The notes below the pieces were generated by a model. That model saw only the letters and a program-made list of their open reading frames with translations, did not search any database and was not told the origin of the DNA. A program made the translations under genes and the position numbers. Positions 26,369-34,851 of a stretch of DNA of 64,000 bases are shown here, one piece after another (within the stretch, counting starts at the first letter, position 1; every line of letters begins with the position of its first letter). The stretch is from JBCFAY01 sp038562375. Lineage in GTDB: Bacteria; Bacillota; Clostridia; Christensenellales; CAG-138. Location: positions 1-64,000 of the forward strand of contig JBCFAY010000004.1 of the NCBI GenBank assembly GCA_038562375.1. Reading direction: 5' to 3'.

Positions 26369-27586
26369 TTAGGCGCGTTCTTGGGCGGCGCTTAACGCAA
26401 CAATACGGATATCCGCCCTTCCGTCATTCAGGATCAGGCGCGCGTCCTGCTCGGGTACCATTTCGCCGACACCGGAAAGGATTTTCCCCTCCGTATCGGT
26501 CACCATAGCATATCCTCGGTCAAGCACCCGATACGGATCAAGCACATTCAGCCGCTCGGCCGAATGTAGAATGTGCTGCCTGTATTCTTTCGTCCGCCCG
26601 GAAGCGCTCTGCAAAAGCAGCTGTTTTGCATACAGGAGCTTTTGCTTTTGCCGGGCGATCTCGTATTCAAGGCGGGCAAAGACACCGGAGGATCCCGCCG
26701 TAAGCACACGCTTTCGTTGCTCCCGTATCGCCGCGGCAACGGAGCGATTGATATGGATCAGCTTCTTTTTCAGATCGTCGCGCAGCCGGCCCTCTTCCGG
26801 CACCGCGATTTCAGCGGCGGCCGACGGCGTCGGCGCGCGCATATCTGCGACAAAATCGGCGATGGTAAAATCGGTCTCATGACCGACAGCGCTTATGATC
26901 GGCAATTCGCTTTGATAGATCGCACGCGCTACAATCTCTTCGTTAAACGCCCACAGATCTTCGATGCTCCCGCCGCCGCGGCCGACGATCAACACATCCG
27001 CACGCTGCTGCCGGTTCATCCGCACGATCGCCGCGGCGATCTCCTCGGCGGCGCCCGGGCCCTGTACCCGAACGGGGGACAGCAGTATATTCATACCCGG
27101 AAAGCGGCGAAGAATCACGGTCTTGATATCGTGAAACACCGCGCCCGTATCTGATGTGATTACGCCGACACAGCGCGGTAAAAACGGAAGCTGTTTTTTA
27201 TGCTGCTCATCGAAGAGCCCGCTTGCCTGCAATCGGGTCTTAAGAAGCATGAACCGCCGGTAGAGCTCCCCTTCCCCCTGTTCCTGCATCGACTTGACGT
27301 AGAGCTGATACTGACCGTCCTTGACATAAAGCGAAACGGAGCCGAACGCCGTGACGGTAACGCCGTCCACGGGGCGAAAATCCATCATCATCGCGTATTG
27401 GCGGAACATCACGCAGCGGATCTGGGCGTTTTCATCCTTTAACGTAAAATAGAGATGCCCTGAGCTGTGGCGCTTAAAGCCGCTGATCTCCCCGCGCACC
27501 CCAATGCCCGTGAGCAGGGGATCGCGGGAAAGCAAATTGCTGACATATTCGTTGATTTGGGAAACCGAGCCGACATATTGATCCAT
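26369..27586 (-). CDS. xseA: Exodeoxyribonuclease VII large subunit
   Basis: The catalytic subunit (405 aa) degrades single-stranded DNA from both ends. It has an N-terminal OB fold (VRGEISGFKRHSSGHLYFTLKD), a catalytic core with VGVITSDTGAVFHDIKTV, GRGGGSIEDLWAFNEE and AVGHETDFTIADFVAD, and a C-terminal coiled coil. It lies 129 bp downstream of nusB on the same strand and ends 223 bp before xseB. Confidence 0.96.
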   Translation of the reverse strand: MDQYVGSVSQINEYVSNLLSRDPLLTGIGVRGEISGFKRHSSGHLYFTLKDENAQIRCVMFRQYAMMMDFRPVDGVTVTAFGSVSLYVKDGQYQLYVKSMQEQGEGELYRRFMLLKTRLQASGLFDEQHKKQLPFLPRCVGVITSDTGAVFHDIKTVILRRFPGMNILLSPVRVQGPGAAEEIAAAIVRMNRQQRADVLIVGRGGGSIEDLWAFNEEIVARAIYQSELPIISAVGHETDFTIADFVADMRAPTPSAAAEIAVPEEGRLRDDLKKKLIHINRSVAAAIREQRKRVLTAGSSGVFARLEYEIARQKQKLLYAKQLLLQSASGRTKEYRQHILHSAERLNVLDPYRVLDRGYAMVTDTEGKILSGVGEMVPEQDARLILNDGRADIRIVALSAAQERA

Positions 27587-27715
27587 CGTTCGCCTTTTCC
27601 GCCGCCGGGGGCGATAGCTTCCGCGCGATTTTTTGCTTGTTGCCGTATGCAGAAACAGAAAGCACCGTAAATACGATGCTATCGGTAAAGAGAACGCCGT
27701 TGCATACGAAAAGCA

Positions 27716-28138
27716 TCAGGGCTGTATAGCCTGATCCCCACAACGCTTGACGAGCGTTCCGAGCATACCGTTGATATAAGACGGGGAACGCTCCCCGGCA
27801 TAGATTTTGGCAAGCTCTACCGCCTCGTTGATTGAGACGCGGTACGGAACATCCTCAACGTACAAAATCTCGTAAATCGCCACCCTAAGGATGGACAAAT
27901 CCACCTTGGGGATGCGTTTGAGGCTCCAGCCGATGGCCATCTCGTCGATCAACGCATCGATTTCCGACTCTTTTTCATGGATGCCCGCGACGATCGCGTC
28001 CGCAAAGAGGCGGTCGTCTTCCGTGGGTTCCTCTTCGATGCCGGACTTGTCCAATATGTCCTCATAGGTGCCTTCGCCGCCGAAAAGCTTACAGAAGGCA
28101 AGTTTCATCGCGACTTCACGCGCGGTTCTTCTGCTCAT
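27716..28138 (-). CDS. nusB: Transcription antitermination factor NusB
   Basis: The product (140 aa) is the RNA-binding partner of NusE/S10 in rRNA antitermination. It is all-helical, with the N-terminal Arg-rich signature SRRTAREVAMKLAF and the C-terminal RVSINEAVELAKIYAGERSPSYINGMLG that defines the family. It follows the asp23-amaP-DUF2273 cluster and precedes xseA, a classic Firmicute order. Confidence 0.96.
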   Translation of the reverse strand: MSRRTAREVAMKLAFCKLFGGEGTYEDILDKSGIEEEPTEDDRLFADAIVAGIHEKESEIDALIDEMAIGWSLKRIPKVDLSILRVAIYEILYVEDVPYRVSINEAVELAKIYAGERSPSYINGMLGTLVKRCGDQAIQP

Positions 28139-28146
28139 ATTCCTCT

Positions 28147-28368
28147 TTATCCTTTGGGAAGCAGCGATTCAAAAAATTCCTTCACCCGCGCAATGCCGCC
28201 CTGATCGAGCAAAGCGCCCACCAGATAGCACACGGCTACGATCGCGCACAGCAGCAGCGTTCTCCAGAAATTGATCGTGAAGATCAAAATGCAAAGAACG
28301 ATGCCGGCCGCAACGCTCAAAACCTTCCACTTATTTGTTTTCAACCACGCGCGCCACTGCTCGTTCAC
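28147..28368 (-). CDS. DUF2273 small membrane protein of the Asp23 cluster
   Basis: This 73-residue protein has two hydrophobic segments (about 13-32 and 35-52) between a basic N-terminus and a short C-terminal helix. DUF2273 proteins sit between amaP and nusB in Firmicutes and are thought to act with Asp23/AmaP at the membrane. The start is GTG (28368) with GGAGG 7 nt upstream; the ATG at 28398 overlaps amaP and lacks one. It ends 8 bp before nusB. Confidence 0.82.
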   Translation of the reverse strand: MNEQWRAWLKTNKWKVLSVAAGIVLCILIFTINFWRTLLLCAIVAVCYLVGALLDQGGIARVKEFFESLLPKG

Positions 28369-28390
28369 AGTTTTTCCTCCATGGGCGAAC

Positions 28391-28954
28391 CTATTCAACC
28401 CTGTTCTTTGGAATAGTCCCGGTCGAACTGATCAAAATCGGAATATCGACGACGCTGATCCCCGAAAGGCTTTGGATATATTCCTTCAGCGTTTCCTGCA
28501 GGGATGCGGTCATCTCCGGAAGATTGGTGTCGGGCATCGTAGAAAGCTTCAAGCGGATCGCAACGCCGTCCTTCGTCGGGCAGATCATGCTTTCGCACTC
28601 GCGGATGCGGTTTTGCGCGCGGCAATGCTTTTGAACCATCGTATCGATTGCCGCGAGGCTGATATAGACCGTCCCGTTCTCGGTGGACTTAATCAAAACG
28701 GACTGCGGCATAGGCGCCGGAGCGCGCTTGTGCCCGGCGAACATCAAGCGGAGCGCAAGTATAGCCAGCACCAAGCCGATCCCGCACGCGATCATCGCGT
28801 TCACCGGATTCCCATAGAGTATGCCGACAAAGCCCACTATCAATGCCTGCGGGATAAGGCCGGCCGCAAAAGCAAGGCACAGCAGCGCGAGAACAAGCAC
28901 CAATAGAAGGATAATAAGGAGCAAGAAACGGTCAATCAGTTTTGGCTTCATCAT
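28391..28954 (-). CDS. amaP: Alkaline-shock membrane anchor protein AmaP
   Basis: The product (187 aa) carries two N-terminal TM helices (roughly 9-32 and 37-70), then a soluble Asp23-like domain ending in a VVDIPILISS strand. In staphylococci AmaP tethers Asp23 to the membrane under cell-envelope stress. Two adjacent ATGs (28954, 28951) are possible, with GGGGTACAG upstream. It lies between asp23 and the DUF2273 gene. Confidence 0.88.
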   Translation of the reverse strand: MMKPKLIDRFLLLIILLLVLVLALLCLAFAAGLIPQALIVGFVGILYGNPVNAMIACGIGLVLAILALRLMFAGHKRAPAPMPQSVLIKSTENGTVYISLAAIDTMVQKHCRAQNRIRECESMICPTKDGVAIRLKLSTMPDTNLPEMTASLQETLKEYIQSLSGISVVDIPILISSTGTIPKNRVE

Positions 28955-29054
28955 CTGTACCCCATACCGCTTTCGTATTCTGATTCTATCCGGAAGAACG
29001 CGCGCTCAACCAGACCGCTCTATGACGTTGGGCGGGCGCATCTGCCGGAATCGG

Positions 29055-29513
29055 TTACTTTTGTTCCTTCTCCGTTTTTTCCTTGAGGGCCTTTTCCGTT
29101 TTTTCCTTGAGGGCTTTCTGCGGCTTTTGTTCAGGCTCGGGCTTTTCAAAGCTCACCGATTGAACGAACACATTGACTTCCACAACCCTGAGTCCCGTCA
29201 TCGTCTCGATGGCATTTTTCACCGCCAGCTGAATCTGCGCGCAAACCTCATGGATGCGGTAGCCGTACTCGACGATCACGCTCACATCCACAGCGGCTTC
29301 TTCGCTCCCAACCTCAACTTTAATCCCCTTGGTCAGGTTCTTACGGCCAAGGATCTGTGTGATTCCCTCAACGACGCCGCCGCTCATCCCGGCAACGCCT
29401 TTCACTTCGGATGCAGCAAGGCCCGCGATCGTCGCGATAACGTCGGAAGCAAAAATGATCTTGCCGCCTTCGCCGGTCTTTTGCTCCACCGTCATACCCG
29501 TCTCTGTACTCAT
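29055..29513 (-). CDS. Asp23/Gls24 family envelope-stress protein
   Basis: The product (152 aa) has the Asp23 domain from GGKIIFASDVIATIAG to VVEVNVFVQSV, which forms membrane-associated assemblies when recruited by AmaP. A charged C-terminal tail repeats KALKEKTEK nearly twice, encoded by a tandem DNA repeat. AGGAGG precedes the ATG at 29513; the longer upstream frame runs through the promoter and is excluded. It leads the asp23-amaP-DUF2273-nusB-xseA group. Confidence 0.92.
   Translation of the reverse strand: MSTETGMTVEQKTGEGGKIIFASDVIATIAGLAASEVKGVAGMSGGVVEGITQILGRKNLTKGIKVEVGSEEAAVDVSVIVEYGYRIHEVCAQIQLAVKNAIETMTGLRVVEVNVFVQSVSFEKPEPEQKPQKALKEKTEKALKEKTEKEQK
29071..29119 (-). repeat. 24-bp tandem repeat in the 3' end of the asp23 gene
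   Basis: About two copies of a 24-bp unit (core TTTTCCTTGAGGGC on the plus strand) encode the duplicated KALKEKTE tail of the Asp23 protein. Copy number could vary by slippage without shifting the frame. Confidence 0.65.
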
Positions 29514-29541
29514 GTGAGTTCCTCCTGCCGTATGATTTTCC

Positions 29542-29569
29542 ATTATAGCAGAAAAATGGAGCAATGCAA
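29542..29569 (-). promoter_or_regulatory. Promoter of the asp23 cluster
   Basis: On the minus strand TTGCAT (29564-29569), 16 bp and TATAAT (29542-29547) with a TGC extension form a strong promoter about 28 nt before the asp23 start codon. Confidence 0.75.
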
Positions 29570-29829
29570 ACACAACCCGCTCTAGCGTCGCGCGCCGCCG
29601 CTTTCTAACCCGCGTTCGGATCAGCTTGCAAGGCTTAAGCGGACCCCGGGGATTTAGAGGATAGGGCATGCTCCCCTGCTGTGCTGCCGCTCGCCGCGGC
29701 ATCGCCATGCCTTCGCACCGTATGAAGCTTCCATACGTTCCGCTCTCAAAACCCTTCGACCTCGAGCGCTATCCGACTCGACAATGAGGGGGCGAGAAGG
29801 CAATCACAGCAAAAACCGACTTAGGCAGC

Positions 29830-29879
29830 AAAAACGCAGAAGCAGAAACCGCCCGAACATATCGTTAAGGCGGGTTCTG
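29830..29879 (-). terminator. Terminator of the spoIIIA operon
   Basis: On the minus strand CAGAACCCGCC pairs with GGCGGTTTCTG (29869-29879 with 29843-29853, one mismatch), followed by a T-rich GCGTTTTTGC. The rest of the 29570-29896 interval holds no supported gene. Confidence 0.65.
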
Positions 29880-29896
29880 CGATTGGCCATTCTCGC

Positions 29897-30442
29897 TCAA
29901 TCCTCGTTCGCTTGCGATTTTCCGGACACCTTGATGTTATCGGCTTTTTCCCCCGTTTCGCGGGTGACGATGTCGAGGATCTTGGCGACCTGATCGCTGG
30001 TGAGCGAATCGCTGTCCACAACGACGTTGATCGAATCCTCATGGATCGTGACGGCTGCATCCTCAAACCCTTTGGCGACAAGGAGGCTTTCGATCGTGAA
30101 TTCCTTTTCCATCCCATCCACGATCGCCATCTTCTGCCGCTGCGCATCCTCCAGCGTCTCGGCGTTTGTCTTCTGGTCGGCGATGATCGCATCGAGGTAT
30201 TCGATTTCCTTGTTCCTCACAGCTTCACGGTTCTCGCGGAACGCCTCAAAATAGTCCGTGCCGGAGAATACCGCCGAATCCTCCGTATTATCCGCGGCGG
30301 TAATGCTGACTTTCCCGCCTGTCTGCGCCTCGCTGTCGGCCGGTTCCACGTTGAGCTTGTAGTTTAAATAAACCGCCAATATCAGCAGCAACCCCGTCCC
30401 GACGATCACGCCAACCTTCTTGTGCTTTGAACTGATGCGCAT
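29897..30442 (-). CDS. spoIIIAH: Stage III sporulation protein AH
   Basis: The product (181 aa) has one N-terminal TM helix (about 10-28), a helical linker (FEAFRENREAVRNKEIEYLD) and a C-terminal YscJ-like ring-building domain (FTIESLLVAKGFEDAAVTI onward). Mother-cell SpoIIIAH binds forespore SpoIIQ across the intermembrane space and forms part of the feeding-tube channel. It begins 5 bp after spoIIIAG and ends the operon. Confidence 0.95.
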   Translation of the reverse strand: MRISSKHKKVGVIVGTGLLLILAVYLNYKLNVEPADSEAQTGGKVSITAADNTEDSAVFSGTDYFEAFRENREAVRNKEIEYLDAIIADQKTNAETLEDAQRQKMAIVDGMEKEFTIESLLVAKGFEDAAVTIHEDSINVVVDSDSLTSDQVAKILDIVTRETGEKADNIKVSGKSQANED

Positions 30443-30447
30443 ACTCC

Positions 30448-31032
30448 TTATTCCTCCTTGCTTGTCATTTCAAATACTTCAATGCTGCTTGCGGGAATAT
30501 TCAACACCGTCTGTACCGCGCGCTGAAGATCGACCATCACGGAAATATCCGCCGCCCCTTCCGCGATGACGATCACGCCCCGGATCGTCGGCTGCTTCTC
30601 GGTAATCACGATCGGCTCGTTGGAGCCGCTCTTGGAGACGGTGGCGGGCTCCGTGGATTCCGTTTCGCTCGTGGTGGAACTTTGGTCGCTCTCTGAACTT
30701 GAGACCTGTTTATCCACGCTCATCGCGGGCACGATCTCTGTTCCCGTTTCATATGTAATCATCACCTTGACTTTTCCGGCGCCGCGGATCTTCGAGAGCG
30801 TCTCCGCGAGGCGCGCCTCAAGCTTCTCTTCGGCAGCGCCCGTTTCGATGTTGGACGAAATGCTCGCCTGCTCATTGGAGGGCGAGTTTTCGGGCGCTTT
30901 CGCGGTGGTGGCGAAATACAACAAGATCACCAGCGCGACCAAAACCACATATACCGCGATTTCCACCTTGCGGTTGGTCTTCATTTTTCGAACGAGCCCG
31001 CCGAAAAGGCGGTCAAAAGCCTTCTTCTCCAT
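30448..31032 (-). CDS. spoIIIAG: Stage III sporulation protein AG
   Basis: The product (194 aa) has an N-terminal TM helix (about 24-42) and a ring-forming domain (LAETLSKIRGAGKVKVMITYE) interrupted by a Ser/Thr/Glu-rich insertion near 105-135, then PTIRGVIVIAEGAADISVMVDLQRAVQ. In Bacillus it forms a large ring in the SpoIIIA-SpoIIQ channel. It lies downstream of the shortened spoIIIAF. Confidence 0.95.
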   Translation of the reverse strand: MEKKAFDRLFGGLVRKMKTNRKVEIAVYVVLVALVILLYFATTAKAPENSPSNEQASISSNIETGAAEEKLEARLAETLSKIRGAGKVKVMITYETGTEIVPAMSVDKQVSSSESDQSSTTSETESTEPATVSKSGSNEPIVITEKQPTIRGVIVIAEGAADISVMVDLQRAVQTVLNIPASSIEVFEMTSKEE

Positions 31033-31053
31033 TGCGTCCTCCGAGAAGCGTTC

Positions 31054-31221
31054 CTATCTCAACAGCATCAGTATGGGTTCCGCGATGACCACCAAAAACA
31101 CGATCCCGATCACCACTTTTACGCTTTCCTTCAGCGCCCCGTCCGGCGCCAGAAACTCCAGGAGCATCGATATCACAGACATCGCCAGTATCGTTTTCAT
31201 CGTGGAGAGGATTTGTTCCAT
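31054..31221 (-). CDS. spoIIIAF: Miniature SpoIIIAF, membrane segment only
   Basis: This 55-residue reading frame occupies the spoIIIAF position between AE and AG. It has two hydrophobic helices (about 8-25 and 33-53) around LAPDGALKESVKVVIGIVFL and ends VVIAEPILMLLR, resembling the N-terminal membrane part of Bacillus SpoIIIAF, which is about 206 aa. The soluble ring-building domain is missing, and the downstream bases before spoIIIAG are too few to encode it. AAAGGAAACAGG precedes the ATG. Either SpoIIIAF is minimal in this lineage or the gene was trimmed. Confidence 0.78.
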   Translation of the reverse strand: MEQILSTMKTILAMSVISMLLEFLAPDGALKESVKVVIGIVFLVVIAEPILMLLR

Positions 31222-31239
31222 AACCTGTTTCCTTTATCC

Positions 31240-32418
31240 TTAAGCGATCATGAGCGATCCGTTCATGCCGATGATCAGGCCGGCCGTGATGATGAACATC
31301 GCGCCGAGCACGACGACCGCCGCGAACAGATACGTCAGCACCTCCGCCACCGACGCGAACATCTTGGGGAGCCTCGGGTCGGCGATCGGCTCACTGGCGG
31401 CCGCTGCGATCCGGAATACGATGATATTCCCCGCGATTGCGGCAAGCGGACTCGCGATCAGGCAGAACGCGATGACGATCGCCGTAATTCCCGCCGCGTT
31501 CTTTACAAGGAGCGCGCACCCGAGCACCGTATCGATGGTCCCCGAAACCATGCCGCCGACGATGGGGACGAACTTGTCGAGAGCGAATTTCGCCGTTCGG
31601 ATCGAAAGGCCGTCCACGGCTTTCGCGCTTAACCCCTGCAGGGCGGTGATGCCCAGATACAGCGTGAACGTCAGGCCGAGCACCCATTTGACGACCGATT
31701 TGCAAAGGGAGTACAACTGCGCGAGCTGCATCTTGCCGGTGATGTTGTTTAAGACGGCCAGCGCCCCGCCGATAAGGCTGACCGGAACCACGATGTTCTT
31801 GATGACGTTCGCCATCGTGCCGCAAAGAAGCGACATGGTCGGCTGCATCATCCCGCCGGATGCGAGCGCGCCGGTCGCGCTGAGCATCGTAATGAGCACG
31901 GGGAACGCCAGCTCGATGAACCGAGTCAGGTCGTCGATCGCTTTCTTGCCGATCTCCACGCTGCGCCCGAACGCGAGTATGACGATGCCGACCGCGACGC
32001 AGTAGCAGATAAAACCGATCAGCTCCTGAAGGGAGCCCTTCTCCTCCGAAATCATCGCCCGCACAAGTCCCGTCGTCAGGGAGATGAGCAGCAGCATCGT
32101 CAGCAGGCCTACTTGACTCCAGATATTCGTTTTTAATATATTCAGCAATGAATCGAATATATTCTGTCCGTCTACTGTAAATCCGTTCAGGGAGAACTCC
32201 TGGATCATCCCGCCCGCCGAATCGCCGCTGAAAAGGCCCGCGATATCCTCCGATACGCCCGAAATCGTCTGATCCCATCCGGCAAGGTCCATGGAGCCGA
32301 TGTTCTTTTCAACTTCGCTCCGTATGGCCTCGTCTAGGCTTTCCTCGGCTTTCGCGCACGGCGCGGCGAATAATATGATCGCAGCGGCGGCGCACAATAC
32401 CCACCGTTTCCCCTTCAT
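31240..32418 (-). CDS. spoIIIAE: Stage III sporulation protein AE
   Basis: The product (392 aa) begins with a signal peptide (GKRWVLCAAAAIILFAAPCAKA) and then about seven to eight TM helices from residue ~105 to the end, as in characterised SpoIIIAE, a polytopic part of the SpoIIIA complex in the mother-cell membrane. The ATG overlaps the spoIIIAD stop (ATGA). Confidence 0.95.
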   Translation of the reverse strand: MKGKRWVLCAAAAIILFAAPCAKAEESLDEAIRSEVEKNIGSMDLAGWDQTISGVSEDIAGLFSGDSAGGMIQEFSLNGFTVDGQNIFDSLLNILKTNIWSQVGLLTMLLLISLTTGLVRAMISEEKGSLQELIGFICYCVAVGIVILAFGRSVEIGKKAIDDLTRFIELAFPVLITMLSATGALASGGMMQPTMSLLCGTMANVIKNIVVPVSLIGGALAVLNNITGKMQLAQLYSLCKSVVKWVLGLTFTLYLGITALQGLSAKAVDGLSIRTAKFALDKFVPIVGGMVSGTIDTVLGCALLVKNAAGITAIVIAFCLIASPLAAIAGNIIVFRIAAAASEPIADPRLPKMFASVAEVLTYLFAAVVVLGAMFIITAGLIIGMNGSLMIA

Positions 32419-32810
32419 GGCGTTTGCATGGAAATCATGCCGCTGATGTTTTCAAGGAGCGATATCACCGTAGGAAGCGCAAGCGCGAGCATTACCACGC
32501 GCGCGGCCAGCTCCACCTTGCCCGCTATCGCGCCCTCGCCCGAATCCCTGCAAGCCTGCGCCGCAAACTGCGCGACATATGCGATCCCGATCACTTTGAA
32601 CACCACCCCGAGAAAGGACGCGTCAAGGCCGTACGATCTCGCCATATCCTCGATCACGGTAATGATGCCGGTGATTTCCCCAATGGCGGTAAGCAGTATT
32701 AAAAGCCCCGCGGCGATCCCGACCTGTATCCCAAGTTCGGGCCGATAGCTTCGCACGAGCGCCGCAAGCGACGCGGCTATGATCGCCATTGCGCCGATTT
32801 TAAACATCAT
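32415..32810 (-). CDS. spoIIIAD: Stage III sporulation protein AD
   Basis: The product (131 aa) has four TM helices and matches SpoIIIAD in length and in segments such as FKVIGIAYVAQFAAQACRDSGEGAIAGKVELA. The start is the first of two adjacent ATGs (32810), with GAGGG seven nt before. It lies 10 bp after spoIIIAC and overlaps spoIIIAE by 4 bp. Confidence 0.94.
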   Translation of the reverse strand: MMFKIGAMAIIAASLAALVRSYRPELGIQVGIAAGLLILLTAIGEITGIITVIEDMARSYGLDASFLGVVFKVIGIAYVAQFAAQACRDSGEGAIAGKVELAARVVMLALALPTVISLLENISGMISMQTP

Positions 32811-32820
32811 CGGGGTGCCC

Positions 32821-33018
32821 TCAATACAGGTCAAACACGTTTCTTACGCTTTCGAACAGGCTGCTGATGATATTGATCACCATCATCAGCGTGATCACAA
32901 GCCCGGCGATCGCGGCGAGCGTGGCGATATCGTCGCGCCCCGTCTGCTTGAGCAATTGCGTGATCACCGCGACCAGTATCCCGATACCCGCGATTTTAAA
33001 CACCAGATCGATTCCCAT
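32821..33018 (-). CDS. spoIIIAC: Stage III sporulation protein AC
   Basis: The product (65 aa) has two TM helices and begins MGIDLVFKIAGIGILVAV, close to the Bacillus protein. The ATG at 33018 has GGAGG six nt upstream; the ATG at 33030 is rejected for lack of one. It lies between spoIIIAB and spoIIIAD. Confidence 0.94.
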   Translation of the reverse strand: MGIDLVFKIAGIGILVAVITQLLKQTGRDDIATLAAIAGLVITLMMVINIISSLFESVRNVFDLY

Positions 33019-33030
33019 AAAATCCTCCAT

Positions 33031-33546
33031 TTACCACAAGATGATGGCGGCGGCCAACCCGCCCATCAAGCCGAGCGTTTTGTAGACCTGTCCCTTGCGC
33101 ATCCACTGCTCTTTTGCCTCATCCACCTGGACGCCGAGTTCCTTATGCGTGAGCTCGATTTGCTGCTGCTGCGTTTTCGCGTCGCTTCTGCCAAGTTCCC
33201 CCGCAAGCACGGACAGGATCTCCCTGTCCCTTGCGGTGAGCGCTGCGAATCGCGCATCGCAGGCGCGCGCTTCTTCCATCGTTTCCTCCCAGGCTTGTTG
33301 GCAGTTCCGGTTGTCCTTAAGGCGCTTGGAAAGCTCGATGAAGAACGCGTTATCGAGCCGCTGCCCTACCCGCGCCGTGGCCTGCGCCAGCGGGCAGGAG
33401 ACATAGCGGATCATCAGGCCGAGCTGATACACCGCGAGGGACATCTGCTCGAGCCCCTCCAGCCTGCTTTTGAGCTTCGCGGCGCTCAAATGCCCGACCA
33501 GCGTGCACGCGCCGAAAGCAAGCAGCATCATAAGCATCTCAAGCAA
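33031..33546 (-). CDS. spoIIIAB: Stage III sporulation protein AB
   Basis: The product (171 aa) has an N-terminal TM helix, a charged helical domain, and a C-terminal hydrophobic segment (YKTLGLMGGLAAAIILW). A TTG start at 33546 is chosen because GGAGG stands eight nt upstream, no ATG has a ribosome site, and the resulting length equals the Bacillus protein. The start lies inside the end of spoIIIAA (8-bp overlap). Confidence 0.9.
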   Translation of the reverse strand: MLEMLMMLLAFGACTLVGHLSAAKLKSRLEGLEQMSLAVYQLGLMIRYVSCPLAQATARVGQRLDNAFFIELSKRLKDNRNCQQAWEETMEEARACDARFAALTARDREILSVLAGELGRSDAKTQQQQIELTHKELGVQVDEAKEQWMRKGQVYKTLGLMGGLAAAIILW

Positions 33547-34486
33547 TGTTCTCGCCTCCAAAGAGCGTATTCCCGCTTCCGTCGGACACCTGTTCGAGCG
33601 TTCCCACGCCCCGGCTCCTTCCCAGAAGCGCGTATCGCTCAAACGGCGGGGCAGTCCCCGGGAGCGCCGCCCGCCAGCGCGAAAGCATTTGCGCTACGGT
33701 GCGCGCGTGCGCCGAGGCGATCACGGCTATTCCGCAGTTTACAGCCGCGCTCACTGCCGCGAAGTCCCCCTGCGTTCCAAGCTCATCGCACAGAAGCACG
33801 TCCGGCGACATGACGCGGACCATCCACATCATGCCCTGTTCCTTGGGGCAGGCGTCCAGCACGTCGCAGCGCGGCCCAAGCTCGTTCTGCGGCGTGCCGT
33901 CCCGACAGCCCGCGATCTCGGAACGCTCGTCGACCACCGCCACCCTGAGCTTCGGCATCAGCGAGAACTTCCTCGCAACGTCGCGCAGCAGCGTCGTTTT
34001 GCCGCAGCCCGGCGGCGAGAGTATCAACGTCGAAAGCGGGATGCCTGCGCCGTCAAACAGGTAGGGCATGAGCCGATCGGCACAGCCGACGCACTCCCGC
34101 GCGATCCTGAAGTTAAAAAACGTGGGGCCGTCCACGCGCCGTATGCAGCCTTCCTGCGTGACCGCCCGACCCGCCATGCCTACGCGATATCCGCCCGGCA
34201 GCGTCAAAAACCCCTGCTCAAGCTCGCGCTCCCACGCGTATACGGAATGGAAGCAGATGGCCTCATAGATCTGCTGACAGTCCGCCTCCGTAACAAATCG
34301 CGTTCCGCCTGCGCATAAAACGAGCCGCTCCGCATCGTGGTAGCACAGCTGCACCGGCTGTCCCACGCGAAGCCGCACCTCCTCCAAGCCGGCACGGTCA
34401 AACCACGGTTTCAGCGAATCTGCGATCCTTTGGGGAAAGTAGTTCAGCAAGTCCCAGCCGCTTTTGCGATCCTTGAGTGCCTCCAT
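33539..34486 (-). CDS. spoIIIAA: Stage III sporulation protein AA, secretion-type ATPase
   Basis: The first gene of the spoIIIA operon encodes a cytosolic AAA/secretion-type ATPase (315 aa) that powers the SpoIIIA-SpoIIQ channel. Walker A PPGCGKTT is at 158-165, with Walker B DVLLCDELG near 235. GGAGGA precedes the ATG at 34486. In Bacillus the operon is driven by sigma-E; a weak TATACT upstream (about 34511) could be the -10, but I cannot define the promoter. Confidence 0.95.
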   Translation of the reverse strand: MEALKDRKSGWDLLNYFPQRIADSLKPWFDRAGLEEVRLRVGQPVQLCYHDAERLVLCAGGTRFVTEADCQQIYEAICFHSVYAWERELEQGFLTLPGGYRVGMAGRAVTQEGCIRRVDGPTFFNFRIARECVGCADRLMPYLFDGAGIPLSTLILSPPGCGKTTLLRDVARKFSLMPKLRVAVVDERSEIAGCRDGTPQNELGPRCDVLDACPKEQGMMWMVRVMSPDVLLCDELGTQGDFAAVSAAVNCGIAVIASAHARTVAQMLSRWRAALPGTAPPFERYALLGRSRGVGTLEQVSDGSGNTLFGGENIA

Positions 34487-34744
34487 TGCATGTCCTCCCT
34501 CGTGTGGTACAGTATATGTCATGCGTAATTCGCTTAGCACATCGTGAGCGCAAAGCGCATCGTGCGCTGTCCCTGGCTCGCCGGGCAAGCCAATGCGCGC
34601 GGGAATCCGCGTTCATTCGAGACGCAATAATATCCTTCGAGCCTAAAATAAAGCGACCCAATCCATGCCATATGCTATAAGGCCCCACCGACCCGAAAGG
34701 TTCGCATGGAAGCAAAGGCGTCGGGATCCGTCCTTGAAGACGGC
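34487..34744. other. Divergent intergenic region, spoIIIAA / amidohydrolase
   Basis: About 260 bp with no supported gene. Small hairpins can be drawn (for example CCGTC/GACGG at about 34727-34742) just upstream of the amidohydrolase promoter. I recognised no riboswitch consensus. Confidence 0.4.
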
Positions 34745-34772
34745 TTGAACTTTTAGCGGTATACAGTATAAT
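34745..34772 (+). promoter_or_regulatory. Promoter of the amidohydrolase gene
   Basis: TTGAAC (34745-34750), 16 bp and TATAAT (34767-34772) form a strong sigma-A promoter. It gives a leader of about 73 nt to the ATG at 34852. Confidence 0.7.
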
Positions 34773-34851
34773 GATGGATACATGCACTTCGTTTTTAGAC
34801 CGCTATTATTGTTTTACATCTCCCTGGACAGGCAAAAAGGAGGCACCCACA

